A stretch of 64,000 nt of DNA from Obelidium mucronatum (taxonomy: Eukaryota; Chytridiomycota; Chytridiomycetes; Chytridiales; Chytriomycetaceae): the NCBI GenBank assembly GCA_025765595.1, contig JAIVFH010000048.1, forward strand, positions 186,001-250,000, read 5' to 3'. The notes under the pieces were generated by a model. The model was not told the origin of the DNA. It was given only the letters and a program-made list of their open reading frames with translations, and did not search any database. A program made the position numbers and the translations under genes. Shown piece by piece: positions 1 through 11,228 of this stretch (its first letter is position 1; each line of letters begins with the position of its first letter).

Positions 1-131
1 TTGGCTGAAGGCTTCTGATGTAGGATACGGGCAGAAAAGCAGATTCAAACAATCTTTCCGAAAACTTTCCGAATATTACGCATATTTTTCGCCACATCTC
101 CTTTCGTTATCGCGCTTCCTGCAATTTTCAG

Positions 132-597
132 CATGGCACATTTGTTCTTCTCTTCTGACTCCAACTCCAACTTGTTTCTTCGGCTTCTCACGGGATCACA
201 AATAACAGCAGCGGCCACATTCATATTCCTTGATTCTATATTTCTATTCTGCTTCATAAAATACTTGACTCACACTCAAGTGGATGACGATAGTCCTATT
301 GATCCGAGATTTCTGATCATTAGCCGTTATGGATGTTTAGCCAGCACACTTTGTCTCCTCCTGCTAGCATGTTCGATCGCTTACAATATCACTGATCTAG
401 TGTTTGGTGGAGTGGGTAGCAGTCTTGCTTTGGTTGTACTGGGGATGGCAAGCGGGATCTGTGCCACTATGGTGTTCTTGGTCTTGTTTTGCATGAAAGT
501 GGCTCTTTGGTGGCAGAGCGGGAAGGAATTGGAACTCGCAAAAGCGCGTTTGAAGAAAGCCAAAATGGAGAGTGACGCTACGATCTTTGTAAACTGA
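132..597 (+). CDS. Membrane protein, 3' part (function unknown)
   Basis: An open frame of about 154 residues ends at the stop at 595-597. It carries about four hydrophobic helices: one near residues 18-42, one near 64-85, one near 90-120, and a further stretch in the last third. A charged, Lys-rich tail follows. A splice-acceptor-like run (ttttcag, ending at 131) lies just before the first ATG at 133, so this may be the last exon of a longer multi-pass protein that starts left of the window. The stop is only 32 bp before the start of the next gene on the same strand. I do not recognise the family. The reading frame is convincing because of the clean alternation of hydrophobic segments and loops; the 5' limit is not known. 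Confidence 0.5.
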
Positions 598-629
598 TTT
601 AAATATATTTTAATCTCAAATACAGTACC

Positions 630-3600
630 ATGTCGAAAACGCGAGTGTCGTACGCGTTGCACCCAGGCACCGGATCGCAGCACGTCAGCGGGGTGAATGC
701 GCTTGCAATCGACTTTGTGCACGGCAGCTCGTCGGTGCTCTACTCGGGCGGGCGCGATGCGGCGGTCAACGCCTGGGACCTCAACATTGACTTTGCGGGT
801 CTTCGCGACGAGCTCGACAGCCACGAAGTGCGTCTTTTTGCGTGTTGAGTTTGCTGTGTGTTTGCTGTTGCTGACCCGCGCTGCCAGTCGCAAACACAAA
901 CGCAAACACAAACAACGGCGCCGCCCGCAAAGCCGCAGAGAAAGTTCAGCGCCGTCTCAGACCACATTTCGATTCCGCCGCGCGGCGCGTCGCAGCTGAA
1001 CTACGCGGCGCTGTCGGAACACCAGCAGGTTCAGCAACAACAACAACAACAACAGCATCAACAACAGCAGCTCGATCAGCAACTGCAACTGCAGCAGCAA
1101 CAAATATATCAGTCAGGAAAGAAGTCGCGCAGCGTTTCTTTCTTCGACGATGCATCAACAGGGCTCGCACGCGGATCCTGGTCGGTAACTATCAACCTCG
1201 GAATCAAAAAAAAAGGATCACTATAAATGCAAATTAAATCTATCGTGCGTCAGAGTAAAGTTCAGCCAACGGTGCATTCCCGCTCGTTTCAAGCGCACAG
1301 CGATTGGGTCAACGATATTATCCTTTGCAACAGAAATCAAAGCAGTACTGTATTCGTTATTTATCACTCTCTTGAAAAGTATCTCGAAACCTGAAAGTGT
1401 CCCTTTTTTGCGTTGTTCTTTCTAGTCGTGACATGTAGCAACGATCGGCTTGTCTATCTATGGTCCACAACTCAGAATAATATGTACATGCGCCTCGGAT
1501 ATCATACTGATCACGTCAAATGTCTGGCGTATAGTAGCTCTGGCGGTTGGGTTGCTAGTGGAGGGTTGGATCGGCGAGTTATGGTATGGGATACACTTGA
1601 AGGCAGAGAACGCGAGATTGTGGGATTTTCTGTTAGCAGCTCAGGTACCTCCCATGTTTCCTCTTGCCGTCGTGTTTATTTGATGCCCTGGACATAGTCT
1701 TTTGCCATGACAAGTCTCCAAAAGCTTCAATTTACGCACTGGCTTGCAACCCAGCGGGTACAACTATCGTGAGCGGGTCTCCGGATAAAGTTGTTCGAGT
1801 CTGGGATCCTCGTTCTGGAAAACAGGCAATTGGATTGACTGGTCATCGGGACAACATTCGGGGACTTTTGGTGAGCGATGACGGAAAATGGGTGAGCAGT
1901 TGCTTTTCTTTCTTCTTCGGGTTCGGGTCATGGCTGAATTATGTGTAAGGTTGTTTCTGCATCGAGCGATTCTACAATTAAACTGTGGTCTCTTGCCCAT
2001 CCGCAACGATGCATGGTCACTTACACCCATTATGAAGACTCAGTGTACTGTCTATATTCAAATCATCCTGATTTGGATACATTTTGGGCTGGTGGAAGAG
2101 GTAATAAATTCCGAATGTTCTCGGCGACAACTCAAGTCATTTTGTAGACGGTCTTGTGACAAAAATGTCCCGGCGAAGAATTGGAGGCGATCCAAAGAAG
2201 GGTAGAATGGAAGATGAATTGGTCGATTGTGTTGCTATTTGCAAAGAAGATGGCCCTGTCCACAAGGTTTGGTCAAGTTTTTTACAGGCATTGCATTTTA
2301 CAGGAATTGCATTTGATTTACCTGATTTGGTTATTATTGATAGCTCGTGGCTGTTGATGATATGTTTGTCTGGACTGCGACAAATAAGTCGAATATAAAT
2401 CGCTGGGTGAGGAGCCAGTTATATTTTCATGAGCTGACGCATCAATGAGCTGACGCATCAATTCCGCACAGAGAGATATTCCTTTCCGACAAGCCATTGT
2501 CGTCTCTAATCGGACAGCTATACCCGAAGAGAGCGATCACGTCTATATCCCAGCGGCATCCTATCATTCAACAGCAAAGGGCCGTTCTAGGTGGAGGTCG
2601 CAACCTTAACAACGCCAAAAAGGAGACGGGTACCATTAATGACGAAGGAAAAGCGGGCGGTTTGGCTAGTGATTCTCTCTCACGAAGCACCTCTCTGATT
2701 TCCAAAGATGCCTATTCTCTGAACAATGCGTCTAAATTCAGCGTAGCCCCTATTTAGTTCGTCGTTTACAGACCTTCAAAACGACGGAGATCTAGATAGT
2801 GATGAAGAAGATGCTCCCGTCGAACCGGTGTGGCTAAAACCGGACCATGTGATTGCTGGTGCATCTGGGATTTCCAAGTTCACGCTGATGAATAATCGAA
2901 TTCATGTAGTTACTGAAAGCACCGATGGAGAATTAGTTTGTGGGATATTGTGAAGTGCATCAAGATGAAGGATTTTCCGAAAGGTGTTGAATTTAAAGAC
3001 GCTTGCGATCAAGCAAACACATTTGAATGGATTGCGCATTGGTGTACGATTGATACCAAGAACGGGGTTTGTACAACACATGCTTTTTAATATGATATTA
3101 AATTGTGGCTTCACACAGTATCTGACAATTCACTTGGATGAATCCAAGTTTTACGAAGCTGAATGTTACTATGAAAGTGTGGGCGAAACTCCTCCATCAG
3201 AGGATCAAAGAGGTTCGTTTGGTTTTTTTTTTCGTGATACTTCACTTAAAGACTCTGAGAACCGACGATTATTTTTGCAGTCAATATTGGAAAATGGGTG
3301 CTATCATACCTGTTTGTATGCTACACCCACGTGAATAAGCAGCAGATTCCACCAGCAGCAGTGATGTACCACGATCATTACTTTGGTGCCCTCAATTATA
3401 CGAATTTGGAGTCTCCCGCAGACGCAACATCACACTATTTGTTTGGACAAAGTGTGTATTATGGACCACCAGAGTTGGCCTTCTTGGATCCAAATCAACC
3501 AGCAACAACCGCCGCTGCAAGAACTGGCTTTGCAGCAAAAGCCAATTCAGCCGTCGCCTAGCAGCGAGTATTCGCCAAAAAGTCCCAATGCATCTCCGAC

Positions 3601-4990
3601 TACTGGTAGAAAGGCGAGAGTGGAGTCTCTGCCGGCAAATACAAGAGCAATGTTTAGTGGAACAACAACAGAAACCGGTGGAGAGGAGAACGAAAATCGT
3701 TCGCCACCTCCGAGAAACGAAAGTATCAATGCTATTGGAGGTGGTTTGGGGGGAGAGCATCAGCGTAGTGTTGAGGACGTACCGCCAGTCAGGCTACGAC
3801 CAAGGCCATTGGGCGCGATCCAACGGCCGGATTCTGTTATTCAAGTTGAGAGTGCCTTATCTCATGTTCAGCAAATCATCAGAAAGGTAAGAACAACACC
3901 AAAAAAGCATATACAAGTTTTGCAACGGATTAACAGCTACCACAGCCGATTCCCTATATGCCAAACCCAGACTGAATTGCCCGTGATTAGGATTCCTGCA
4001 GATGTTATTGTTATGGTTTCTACTCAAGAGTCTCCTGAAGCCGCTTGCTATTTGGATCAATTTCGAAGTACAGTAGGTCAGATGGGTTGGGTTCGAGAAA
4101 CTATGCGATTACATGAATGCATGCCGCGATGGGTATCCGATGCAATAGCAGATGTAAGTTTTTTTTTTGTTGAAGTATTTGTGTTTCCGAACCTGACTTT
4201 TTTTTCGTTCCGAACGTGTTTAATAGAAAAAGTTGAAGGATGTGCCGAAAATGTCATTCATGATGCTACCTCATCCATACTCCTGACCTTCCTGAACTTC
4301 CAAATAACGCAAATCGACTATCGTCGAATCGAATGATACGGCTGCGTAAATTACTTGCCTATGTGGCCGAACAAGCCAAAATTGTACCCCCACAATCACT
4401 TATCCGAGCTGCGATACAAAAACAACGTTCCCAGCCTTCAGCATCACAAGGTCTTCAAGAACAATATGCCACGTCAGAGGAGCAGCGGAAACCTGTGCTT
4501 TGGAATGGCACAGTGAACCCTGGGTCTGTAGAGACATTGGCGCCACCACCGACTTCCCAAGGACTGTCACCACCACAGGGCGCCTCAACGGGAACATCTC
4601 CTCCAGTTGTGTTGAATGACGCGGCCTCCTCAAAAAGTGGGATGAGTTCGCTCTTTGCGAGAAGGAAAAGGTCCATAACTGGTGGTGGGTCTGTTAGTTC
4701 AGATTCTCAAGGAGATGGGTCCTTGATGCTGGAGAATTGGAAAGATTTTATTAAACCGGAGGAGTATCTTGAGCTGTGCTGTCAAGATAAGGTTCGTGCT
4801 CTTGTTATCGCTCTCTCTCAATTTATCCCATTGTCGATAACAAAAAACATGTTTTTGCTTTTTCTCCTGCCAGCCACTTGATCCAAAAATGACTCTCGGG
4901 ACGGTTAAAGAATCTGATTTGGAAATCTGGCGGGGGAGACTTGACGTTGACCTTCCGAAGAAAGAATGTTTAATGGATTTTGTTAAATAA
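630..4990 (+). CDS. WDR48: WDR48/UAF1-like WD40 protein (deubiquitinase cofactor), two frame breaks
   Basis: WDR48/UAF1 family proteins bind and activate USP1/USP12/USP46-type deubiquitinases (family knowledge). Visible here: WD40 blades ending in motifs such as VMVWD, VRVWD and IKLW; a Q-rich insert (about 1027-1112); and a C-terminal DUF3337-like end with LELCCQDK, then [19 protein letters not shown]. Exons that close in phase: 630-827, 888-1184, 1266-1344, 1426-1644, 1698-1891, 1950-2100, 2148-2266, 2344-2406, then from 2472 (likely to 2590, resuming at 2758), to 3066, 3119-3212, 3281 to about 3455, from about 3562, from 4227, and the last exon to the stop at 4988-4990. Two places cannot be fixed by splicing: near 2937 one T seems missing before the conserved WDIVK, and near 4283 the frame moves by +1 inside an otherwise conserved stretch. 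The first exon is visibly GC-rich. Identity is strong; the exon model from 2.4 to 3.6 kb is tentative. Confidence 0.85.
2429..2460. repeat. Perfect 16-bp tandem duplication
   Basis: The unit atgagctgacgcatca occurs twice, head to tail, at 2429-2444 and 2445-2460. It lies in the predicted WDR48 intron 2407-2471 and makes up half of it. Removing one copy would leave a 49-nt intron, close to the shortest introns seen in this window. Confidence 0.9.
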
Positions 4991-5146
4991 ACTGATAGCC
5001 TAAACGCATGATAAGGTGCGAATTCATATTCTCAAAGCAACTGTAGAATATATGTGATGTATTCAATTTTGTTTTTTATTTCTAGTTTGTTGTATCGAGC
5101 AAAGTACACTGAAGATCGGGGTTGGGGGATATTCTATCTCTCTCTC

Positions 5147-5530
5147 TCACATAGCAAAGAACAAGACGGACGCGATAAGAACGGCAGAGATTTGCGCGTT
5201 TGTCTTTGCGTCAGCAGTTGTCAACAGGTTTTTCGTCGAAGATGCCGGTACATAGGCCGCAGTGGTGGTGGTGGTAGTGGTAGTGGTGGTGGTTTTAGCA
5301 GCGTAGGTTACAGCGGCGGCGCTGGACGTTGTAGCGACGACCGACGAGGTCTTCACGTCGTTCGCGACAGCTGAGGACGAGCTACGAGCGGTGGCGATAG
5401 GAGCGGACGAGGAAGAAGCGGGGGCAACTACTGACGAGGATGAGGCAGGGCAACTACTGACGAGGAGCTCTGTGCATTCACTGAAGCAGCAAGGAGAGCG
5501 GCGAGGGGAGAGAAGAGCTAAGTTGGTCAT
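5147..5530 (-). CDS. Possible small Ser/Thr-rich secreted or GPI-type protein end
   Basis: A minus-strand frame of 127 residues from an ATG at 5530. It has a short Cys-containing start (motif PCCFSECTELLVSSC), a long Ser/Ala/Thr linker with eleven consecutive Thr, and a hydrophobic C-terminus (ISAVLIASVLFFAM). That order (cysteine module, Ser/Thr linker, hydrophobic tail) is the same as in the two secreted paralogues at 15.6-17.7 kb. There is no obvious signal peptide at this start, so it could be the last exon of a longer gene whose 5' exons lie towards 5.6-5.9 kb, or a chance low-complexity frame. The Thr run reads as a (GGT)n-like repeat on the plus strand at about 5262-5293. Confidence 0.3.
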   Translation of the reverse strand: MTNLALLSPRRSPCCFSECTELLVSSCPASSSSVVAPASSSSAPIATARSSSSAVANDVKTSSVVATTSSAAAVTYAAKTTTTTTTTTTTAAYVPASSTKNLLTTADAKTNAQISAVLIASVLFFAM

Positions 5531-5910
5531 TGTGTTGTTTTTCAGAGTCGTTTTTGTTTTTGCAGAAAACGCGCGACCTGGTTTTTTTGGTTTTTGTTTT
5601 GATAGCAACTGACAATTTCAGCTTTTTCAACTTCCGACATTTGAGAGACCCGGGTCTACACAAATAAGAACCTGGTGTCGGCCAAGTATGTAGTAATCTG
5701 TTCAAAACATTCAGTTATTGTTCAGTTTTGCGTACAGCTTTTATTATTCTGGGCTTTCCTTTACGAAAAAAAGACACGAAATAATCATATTTAGTAAATA
5801 ATCCTCAATCTTGTGGTCAAATATATCAGTCAAAGTAATAAGATCCAGATTTCCGCGAATTGAATTGATTGCTGTCTATTACTGTACATGTGGGATAACT
5901 GTCAAAAAAA

Positions 5911-8807
5911 ATGTCCCACAGCTTAGACTATGAGCTTGACCAAGTACCCATTCGTATTTTCAAAACTCTAGAATCGATCTTAAAATGGCATGTTACCTAT
6001 CTTAGATTCAGAGACACATTCGAGAGCAGTTTGTGAAGCACCAAGACCAGTTTCCAGACATTGTGGAATGCATGTTTGAATTCACAATGGAACGTTTCAT
6101 GTACACTCTATCTTCGTATAAAGCAAACACAATGTCTCGTTCTCCTCTCAATGGCAATAAGTTTATGACTCGAAAGGAGATCCGAACCGTTTTGTGGAAG
6201 TCCATTGAAGGAAATGATCCAATGCATGCTGCTAGCAGGATCATCGACCTCTGTTTTCCGTATTCGCCTGGAATTCTTATGCCGGGTTATAATCCTCGCT
6301 ATGTTCCACAAATCGCGGCCATGCCACCTCCTCCTGTCAAACTAACACATGATTCATCCTCCAGGAACTAAAAATTCTCACGACCTTGATACGGCCACAG
6401 CAAGCTTTCAGGAAATGTGCATTAAATCAGGCTATGGGCTGGCCGATAACATCACCGAGATTGCTCCTGCAGTTGAAATCGGGACACGGTCTTCCTCTCC
6501 AACCGAGTCTTGGAGTTCAGCCCCAGAAGAAGTGTGGGAGGAATCCGAAACAGGATATACGATTTTAGCCGTTCGAATCGCTGTCGCCTCCAAACTAGTT
6601 TTAGCAAAGCTGGAGGAAGCATTGGGCTGTGATTCTCCTCAACTGAAAAATGTCCTTGAATCCTCCATGCGATGGTTCTGCAGTCTGCCCGAAAATATCC
6701 AAAAGCAATCATTTTTTCAAACAGACTCAGTTGTTTGTAATGTGAGGGCGCTATCTCCGTTTGCTGTTCTGAAGTTCTACGTAAAGCCGGTTGACAATGG
6801 CATCCAATCAACTGAATATATACCTTCTACCATTTATGAACTGAATAAGGCCCCTTCATGGCATGTGGATGAGCTTTTAATTGAGGACTCAGACGAAGCA
6901 GTAGATGATGCCTTTAATCCCCTCATATGCCTTACTAAAGTACTTTCAACTCCGGCTTTCAGAAGCCTTCTATTTTACTTGACAAGGGATCGCGCGGCTA
7001 TACTTGAAGAAGAATTTATTCAAATAGGACTGTCTTCAGTCTCGAGTATTCTGGATATCACAACTATAGAAACCTATAACTTGTACAGTTTTGAAGACTT
7101 TGCTCCAGGGGACTCGTCATTTTTTTGTGAGCGATATCTCCACTCGCTGGTGAAGATGGACAGCACTTTCTCCGCCTACGAAGTTTTCAGTGTTGATCCA
7201 GTCGACGTGAATCAATCGACAAAAAATGACATTATTAACTTCTCGAAACGGGTTTGTAATTTTTTTTCATCCATTTTTTCTTGTTTGTTTTGTGAGAAGC
7301 TCCACGGATGTCTTACAAAAAAAAATGCAGGTCCCATGGAAACAATGCATATTGAGTACTTTCAGCTTCAAAAACGCTCCGCCATGCTCTGAACTATTTC
7401 AAACGATATCCGAGATCTTGACTGGTATTATGGAAGCGTGTGATAATGTGATTGTCCTTGCAGCCCGTTTCTCCGGAATTTGCCGACGAATTTTCAAAGC
7501 AATCCTATTCCCATTTGAAATGGAAACATCAATTTATTGCATCCTTTGGCTCAAAACGATAAAGAGCGCTTACTGGCTGCTGGGAAAGGTATTGTGAGTG
7601 TGAGGTAATTTTTTCACTAAAAATTTTTTTCTCCTTTTTTTTCTTCTCTCCTTTCAAGGTGCCCAAAACAAAACGATAAAAGCAGTCACAAACTGGGACC
7701 GCAACGCATTCACCAAGTTTAATCAACGTCTATCACAAACTGAAACAGTGTCAGGGTGCAGGATGGCGAGAGGTGAATCAGCTACTCCAAGAGTATCAAC
7801 CAAGAGGAGACAAAATAACGGGCATCATGCTAAAATACTATTCCTTGTATAACCAAGAAGCTGTAAATCTAGATTCTGGGCCCATCAGTGTATTGGATTG
7901 TCATACTATTCTTGCAAACAAGAGCGAATTCAGTGGATTTGCTGCGGCAGTTAAACGAAGTATCAAGGAATGGCAGAAGCGACAGTACTACTATGTCAAT
8001 CGACTACAAACACAAATTTAACTGTGAATACGTCCTTCAGTATTAAAGTCACGGACAGTGAAAATAGCCGTAGCATAGATTTTTCGAAACAAGAAATTGT
8101 TCAATACCCACCGGCATTCAGAGATATCGGTGTGCAAATACTAGATTTATTGGATGAGCTTCCAAGAAGATTGTGTGCCAGGACCTCAGTTTGACGATCT
8201 TGGTTCACTGGCTACGTTGTTGTTGAGTGTGCTTGGCAATCCTCCTAATATCACGTTGGGGAGGAAGAGTGCCTCAATTTGCAGCGAATTACTTGCATTA
8301 CGCACTGTCTTGGACTCCGCTGGGAAAGGGAGCCATGAAGAATCTTTGTTGGATTCTTTGCGGTTGAAGTTGTCGTTCCTCTTGAGCAAATCTCACACGC
8401 ATAACACGAGCTCCGTGATTCAGGTCGAACAAAGTTCAACAACGTCAAACTTTGAATCCGGATTAATGTCAGTTTTATTGCACGTCTGTGTCGGAACCTT
8501 GCCTCTGTGGCTAGAGGTCGTCACTACTATCACGGCAAAGGCAGTCACTGCAAAGGTGACTTTTGCATCGTCGCTATTTTAATTTCTGAAATCTTGTCAT
8601 TTTTTCACATAGACGCTTTCTGCTTTTCTTGAGGCGAAATGTCGAAAGTTACGACAATTGAATAGACCGGTAATTATTACGGTGGATGTTACATCCTTCA
8701 ACCCAACAAGGGCGGAAAAGCAAGTACTTGTTGAATGGATAACTGCTGCTCACTTTGGCAAAGACATGGTTTTCTTGCTTTGGCCAAAAGATGGTGAACT
8801 CAAATAA
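5911..8807 (+). CDS. Unrecognised multi-exon gene
   Basis: Start ATG at 5911 gives an 11-codon first exon (to 5943). A 68-nt intron 5944-6011 joins it in phase to a frame beginning RHIREQFVKHQDQFPDIVE. A second intron, 6286-6364, removes an apparent frameshift and joins MPG to TKNSHDLDTATASF. The third exon runs to about 7251. The following exons, about 7331-8580 and 8613-8807, are small and I could not phase all of them. The last exon reads TLSAFLEAKCRK to the stop TAA at 8805-8807. The protein would be roughly 750-850 residues, soluble, with no signal peptide or membrane segment seen. I do not recognise any domain. Coding character is supported by long Ser/Pro/Glu-rich frames and in-phase introns. 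Confidence 0.5.
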
Positions 8808-9299
8808 ACACCATACTATATATACGTACTAAAGGAACTTCAAGCGTATTTTCATTTCTCGTCGGTCGATTTAAAACAAGTTTCAAGCTTCTGAAGTTTT
8901 TTTATTCAGCAATTTTCTTGGCCTAAAGGCAACAAGAAAAGCGATGTTGATAGCGACAGATGCGTCGAACGAAATAATTATGCTCGATCAGACTGAGCAG
9001 GACTTCGACAGCAAGGTTCGCCGAGTCTGAATGGGCGATTTGGTATGAGCTCTTATCGCAATTGTACGTGTAACTCAGTGTGATTTTGTAACGTTTTATA
9101 TGACTTATGCTCACAATTAAACTAGGACTCTATTCACATACACCTACAGCCATGAGATTGCCTGAATGGGCTGTGAAAAGAAAGGCGACTATCTGAGCTG
9201 ATGAATTGTATATTCATACTATGAGCAAAAGAGTGCACAACAAACAACATTTATTAAAACTTTTTTTCTGATCGTTTCTTTTCTTCTTTTTTTTTCACT
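8808..9299. other. Intergenic, AT-rich, between converging genes
   Basis: About 490 bp between the stop at 8807 (plus) and the stop at 9300 (minus). It contains T-rich and A-rich runs that fit two facing 3' UTRs and polyadenylation zones. I see no convincing gene or structured RNA. Confidence 0.5.
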
Positions 9300-10502
9300 T
9301 CATTCCACCAAAGGGCGTTGGCGGCGTTCAACTCTATCCCCCTCAGCAACCCTTCTTTTCTTGACCACATACGAAGACCACTTGACGCACTCGTTGATAA
9401 AGGCTTGCGAAGACACAATCTCATTAACAGCCTCAACCCAACCCTTTCCACCATCAAGAACCAATTCAAGCATCCTGTCTTCCTTTTCCTGACGAAAATG
9501 ACTCCACGTTGAATGCCCATACGCAAAGAGCGTAGCCGTCAACTTGCACGTGGCAACGACTTGACTGAGTTCCGCACAGACGGTAGATCCAGCGATATAC
9601 TGATTACAGAATTTGCTGTCGTTGCGGAGATTCAAGTTTTGGGATTGGAGGGCGTCGCGGAGGTCGCAGCGGCGGCCGACGGTGGATTTCTGGGAGCTTT
9701 GGTTGTATTCAAAGATTACGTTTGTCCATGAGTGGCGTGGGTTCTTGAGGTATGCTGGGTGTTTCTTGAGGTTTTCAAGGAGGGGGGCAAAGATTGGTTC
9801 ATGGAGGAGGGACAGTATTTCTTGGTTTGATGGTGGTGAGAGTGTTGTGAGACCTTGGTTCTTGATGTTCCAAGCCTTGCGGTAACCATAGAGGATCCAT
9901 TCATTGAAAGTTTCTTCTGTTGAAAAAAAATACGAGGGTGTAAGTAGCTTATAAGGGTTAAGCAAGAAAGGAAATGTGGGTTTTTTTATACCATCAAGTC
10001 GCTTTTTGTGGGTTTCAATCTCCTCGTCCGACGCCTTGACAGCCTTCCCAGTAGCAACAACCAAATCAAATACATCTTCGATGCTTGCACAGAACTTGAC
10101 AATATTGTTCCAAATGTTAGGATTCCCAAAGACTTCCTCCAAAAACTCCTTGGCGTTGCGTACATCTTTGGCAAGCTCTTGCATCAAATTCTTGGATAGC
10201 CGTTCCTCTTCAGTAAAGTCGCAGAACCAATCCAAACGAGAAGCCGTGAGATGAACGTGTTTGGGCAAGAGCTTCATGAAACACATTGCAGCATTTGCCG
10301 CCTTGACAACGGACAGAACCTTTTTCAGTCTTGGATGCTTGACAAGAAGAAAGTCGCCAAAGATCCAGTTCATGGCGCTTGCTTCAATGGTGTGTGTAGA
10401 GTTTGTGAACTGGAAGGAGGTGCGTTTGGTGATGAGGGCTTTGCGTTCTCTGACTTCGTTTGGGGAAAGCATGATTCTTCTGATTTGTACTTTTTCTGTC
10501 AT
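9300..10502 (-). CDS. Hypothetical helical protein, two exons
   Basis: From the ATG at 10502 the model is exon 10502-9992, intron 9991-9917 (GTATAA to TTCAACAG, 75 nt), exon 9916-9300, giving 375 residues. The intron is a multiple of three and has no stop, so retention would add 25 residues. The longer frame upstream of 10502 overlaps the start of the divergent acetyltransferase and is less likely to be coding. The sequence is mixed helical and charged, without signal peptide or transmembrane segment. I do not recognise a family. Its start codon is 130 bp from that of the GNAT gene on the other strand, so the two probably share a promoter region. Confidence 0.6.
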   Translation of the reverse strand: MTEKVQIRRIMLSPNEVRERKALITKRTSFQFTNSTHTIEASAMNWIFGDFLLVKHPRLKKVLSVVKAANAAMCFMKLLPKHVHLTASRLDWFCDFTEEERLSKNLMQELAKDVRNAKEFLEEVFGNPNIWNNIVKFCASIEDVFDLVVATGKAVKASDEEIETHKKRLDGIKKPTFPFLLNPYKLLTPSYFFSTEETFNEWILYGYRKAWNIKNQGLTTLSPPSNQEILSLLHEPIFAPLLENLKKHPAYLKNPRHSWTNVIFEYNQSSQKSTVGRRCDLRDALQSQNLNLRNDSKFCNQYIAGSTVCAELSQVVATCKLTATLFAYGHSTWSHFRQEKEDRMLELVLDGGKGWVEAVNEIVSSQAFINECVKWSSYVVKKRRVAEGDRVERRQRPLVE

Positions 10503-10632
10503 GGATAACTCTTTGGGGAGGGAAATGGCCCACCCTGCCTTCTTTCTTTTTGTATCTGACGGCTTGGGTGTGGGAACTGGTGAAGTTGCGTGGGAACTAG
10601 AAAAACTTTTCGAGAAAACAAAAATAATCGGA

Positions 10633-11187
10633 ATGACTGTACCACACAAACTGGAAACACCTCGCCTCATACTTCGTGCCATGACAGAATCAGACGCCCC
10701 TCTTGTGCAAACCGCTATAGAACCGGCTCTTGACCACCTGCGGCAATGGATTCCTTGGACGTTGGCTGAAAACACATTGGAGTTCAACCTGCAACGGATT
10801 CAAGAGTATGAGTCTGATTGGCTTCAAGGCAAAAGCTTCTGCTATCTGGCGATTGAAAAAGAGACTGGAGACATTGTTGGAATGATGGGACTCTATGGTG
10901 TGGTGCTAAAGAGCCGATACTGTCACATTGGTTTTTGGGTGACGCCGTCTGCGGAAGGACGCGGAATCGCTTCGGAGGCAGTGAATTGTCTATTTCAGAT
11001 GGGAAAGGATGTGTTGTTGTTGGATAGGATCGCGGTGATGTGCGATGATCGCAATCAGCGAAGTGCAGCAGTGGCCAGGAGAACAGGGTTCACGCTGGAA
11101 GGAGTTATGAGAAAAGACTGGCTGGAACCAGACGGAACGTTATCAAACACAATGATTTTCTCTAAAGTTCGTGGAATAGAGTTTTGA
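10633..11187 (+). CDS. GNAT N-acetyltransferase, RimJ/RimL type (copy 1)
   Basis: A 184-residue intronless protein. It begins LETPRLILRAM, the usual opening of RimJ/RimL-type GNATs, and has the acetyl-CoA-binding motif A around EGRGIASEAVN (about residues 116-126). The later part includes LDRIAVMCDDRNQRSAAVA and LEGVMRKDW, typical of the family (the residue pattern that ends in a conserved re-arrangement of asparagine/serine and GF(x)LEG). Substrate is unknown; relatives acetylate protein N-termini, ribosomal proteins, amines or antibiotics. The start was chosen at 10633 because upstream sequence is out of family and lies in the divergent promoter. Copy 2 follows after 41 bp on the same strand. 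Lack of introns in this intron-rich neighbourhood fits either a small ancient gene or transfer from bacteria. Confidence 0.88.
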   Translation: MTVPHKLETPRLILRAMTESDAPLVQTAIEPALDHLRQWIPWTLAENTLEFNLQRIQEYESDWLQGKSFCYLAIEKETGDIVGMMGLYGVVLKSRYCHIGFWVTPSAEGRGIASEAVNCLFQMGKDVLLLDRIAVMCDDRNQRSAAVARRTGFTLEGVMRKDWLEPDGTLSNTMIFSKVRGIEF

Positions 11188-11228
11188 TGTTCTTTGATTT
11201 CGAATCATGTATCAATCATTCAATTCTC

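Noticed and set aside
2101..2147. An apparent one-base deletion in WDR48
   Set aside because: A 47-nt GT-AG intron here joins WAGGR to [10 protein letters not shown] and gives a normal WD40 blade, so no indel is needed.
2497..2757. 86-residue open frame within WDR48
   Set aside because: It is out of frame with both flanking conserved parts; a 167-nt intron 2591-2757 gives the better model.
6286..6364. Apparent frameshift in the unrecognised gene at 6 kb
   Set aside because: A 79-nt intron with exact phase joins MPG to TKNSHDL.
10503..10787. Upstream extension of the minus-strand gene at 9.3 kb
   Set aside because: It would overlap the start of the divergent GNAT gene and reads as shadow sequence; the ATG at 10502 is a better start.
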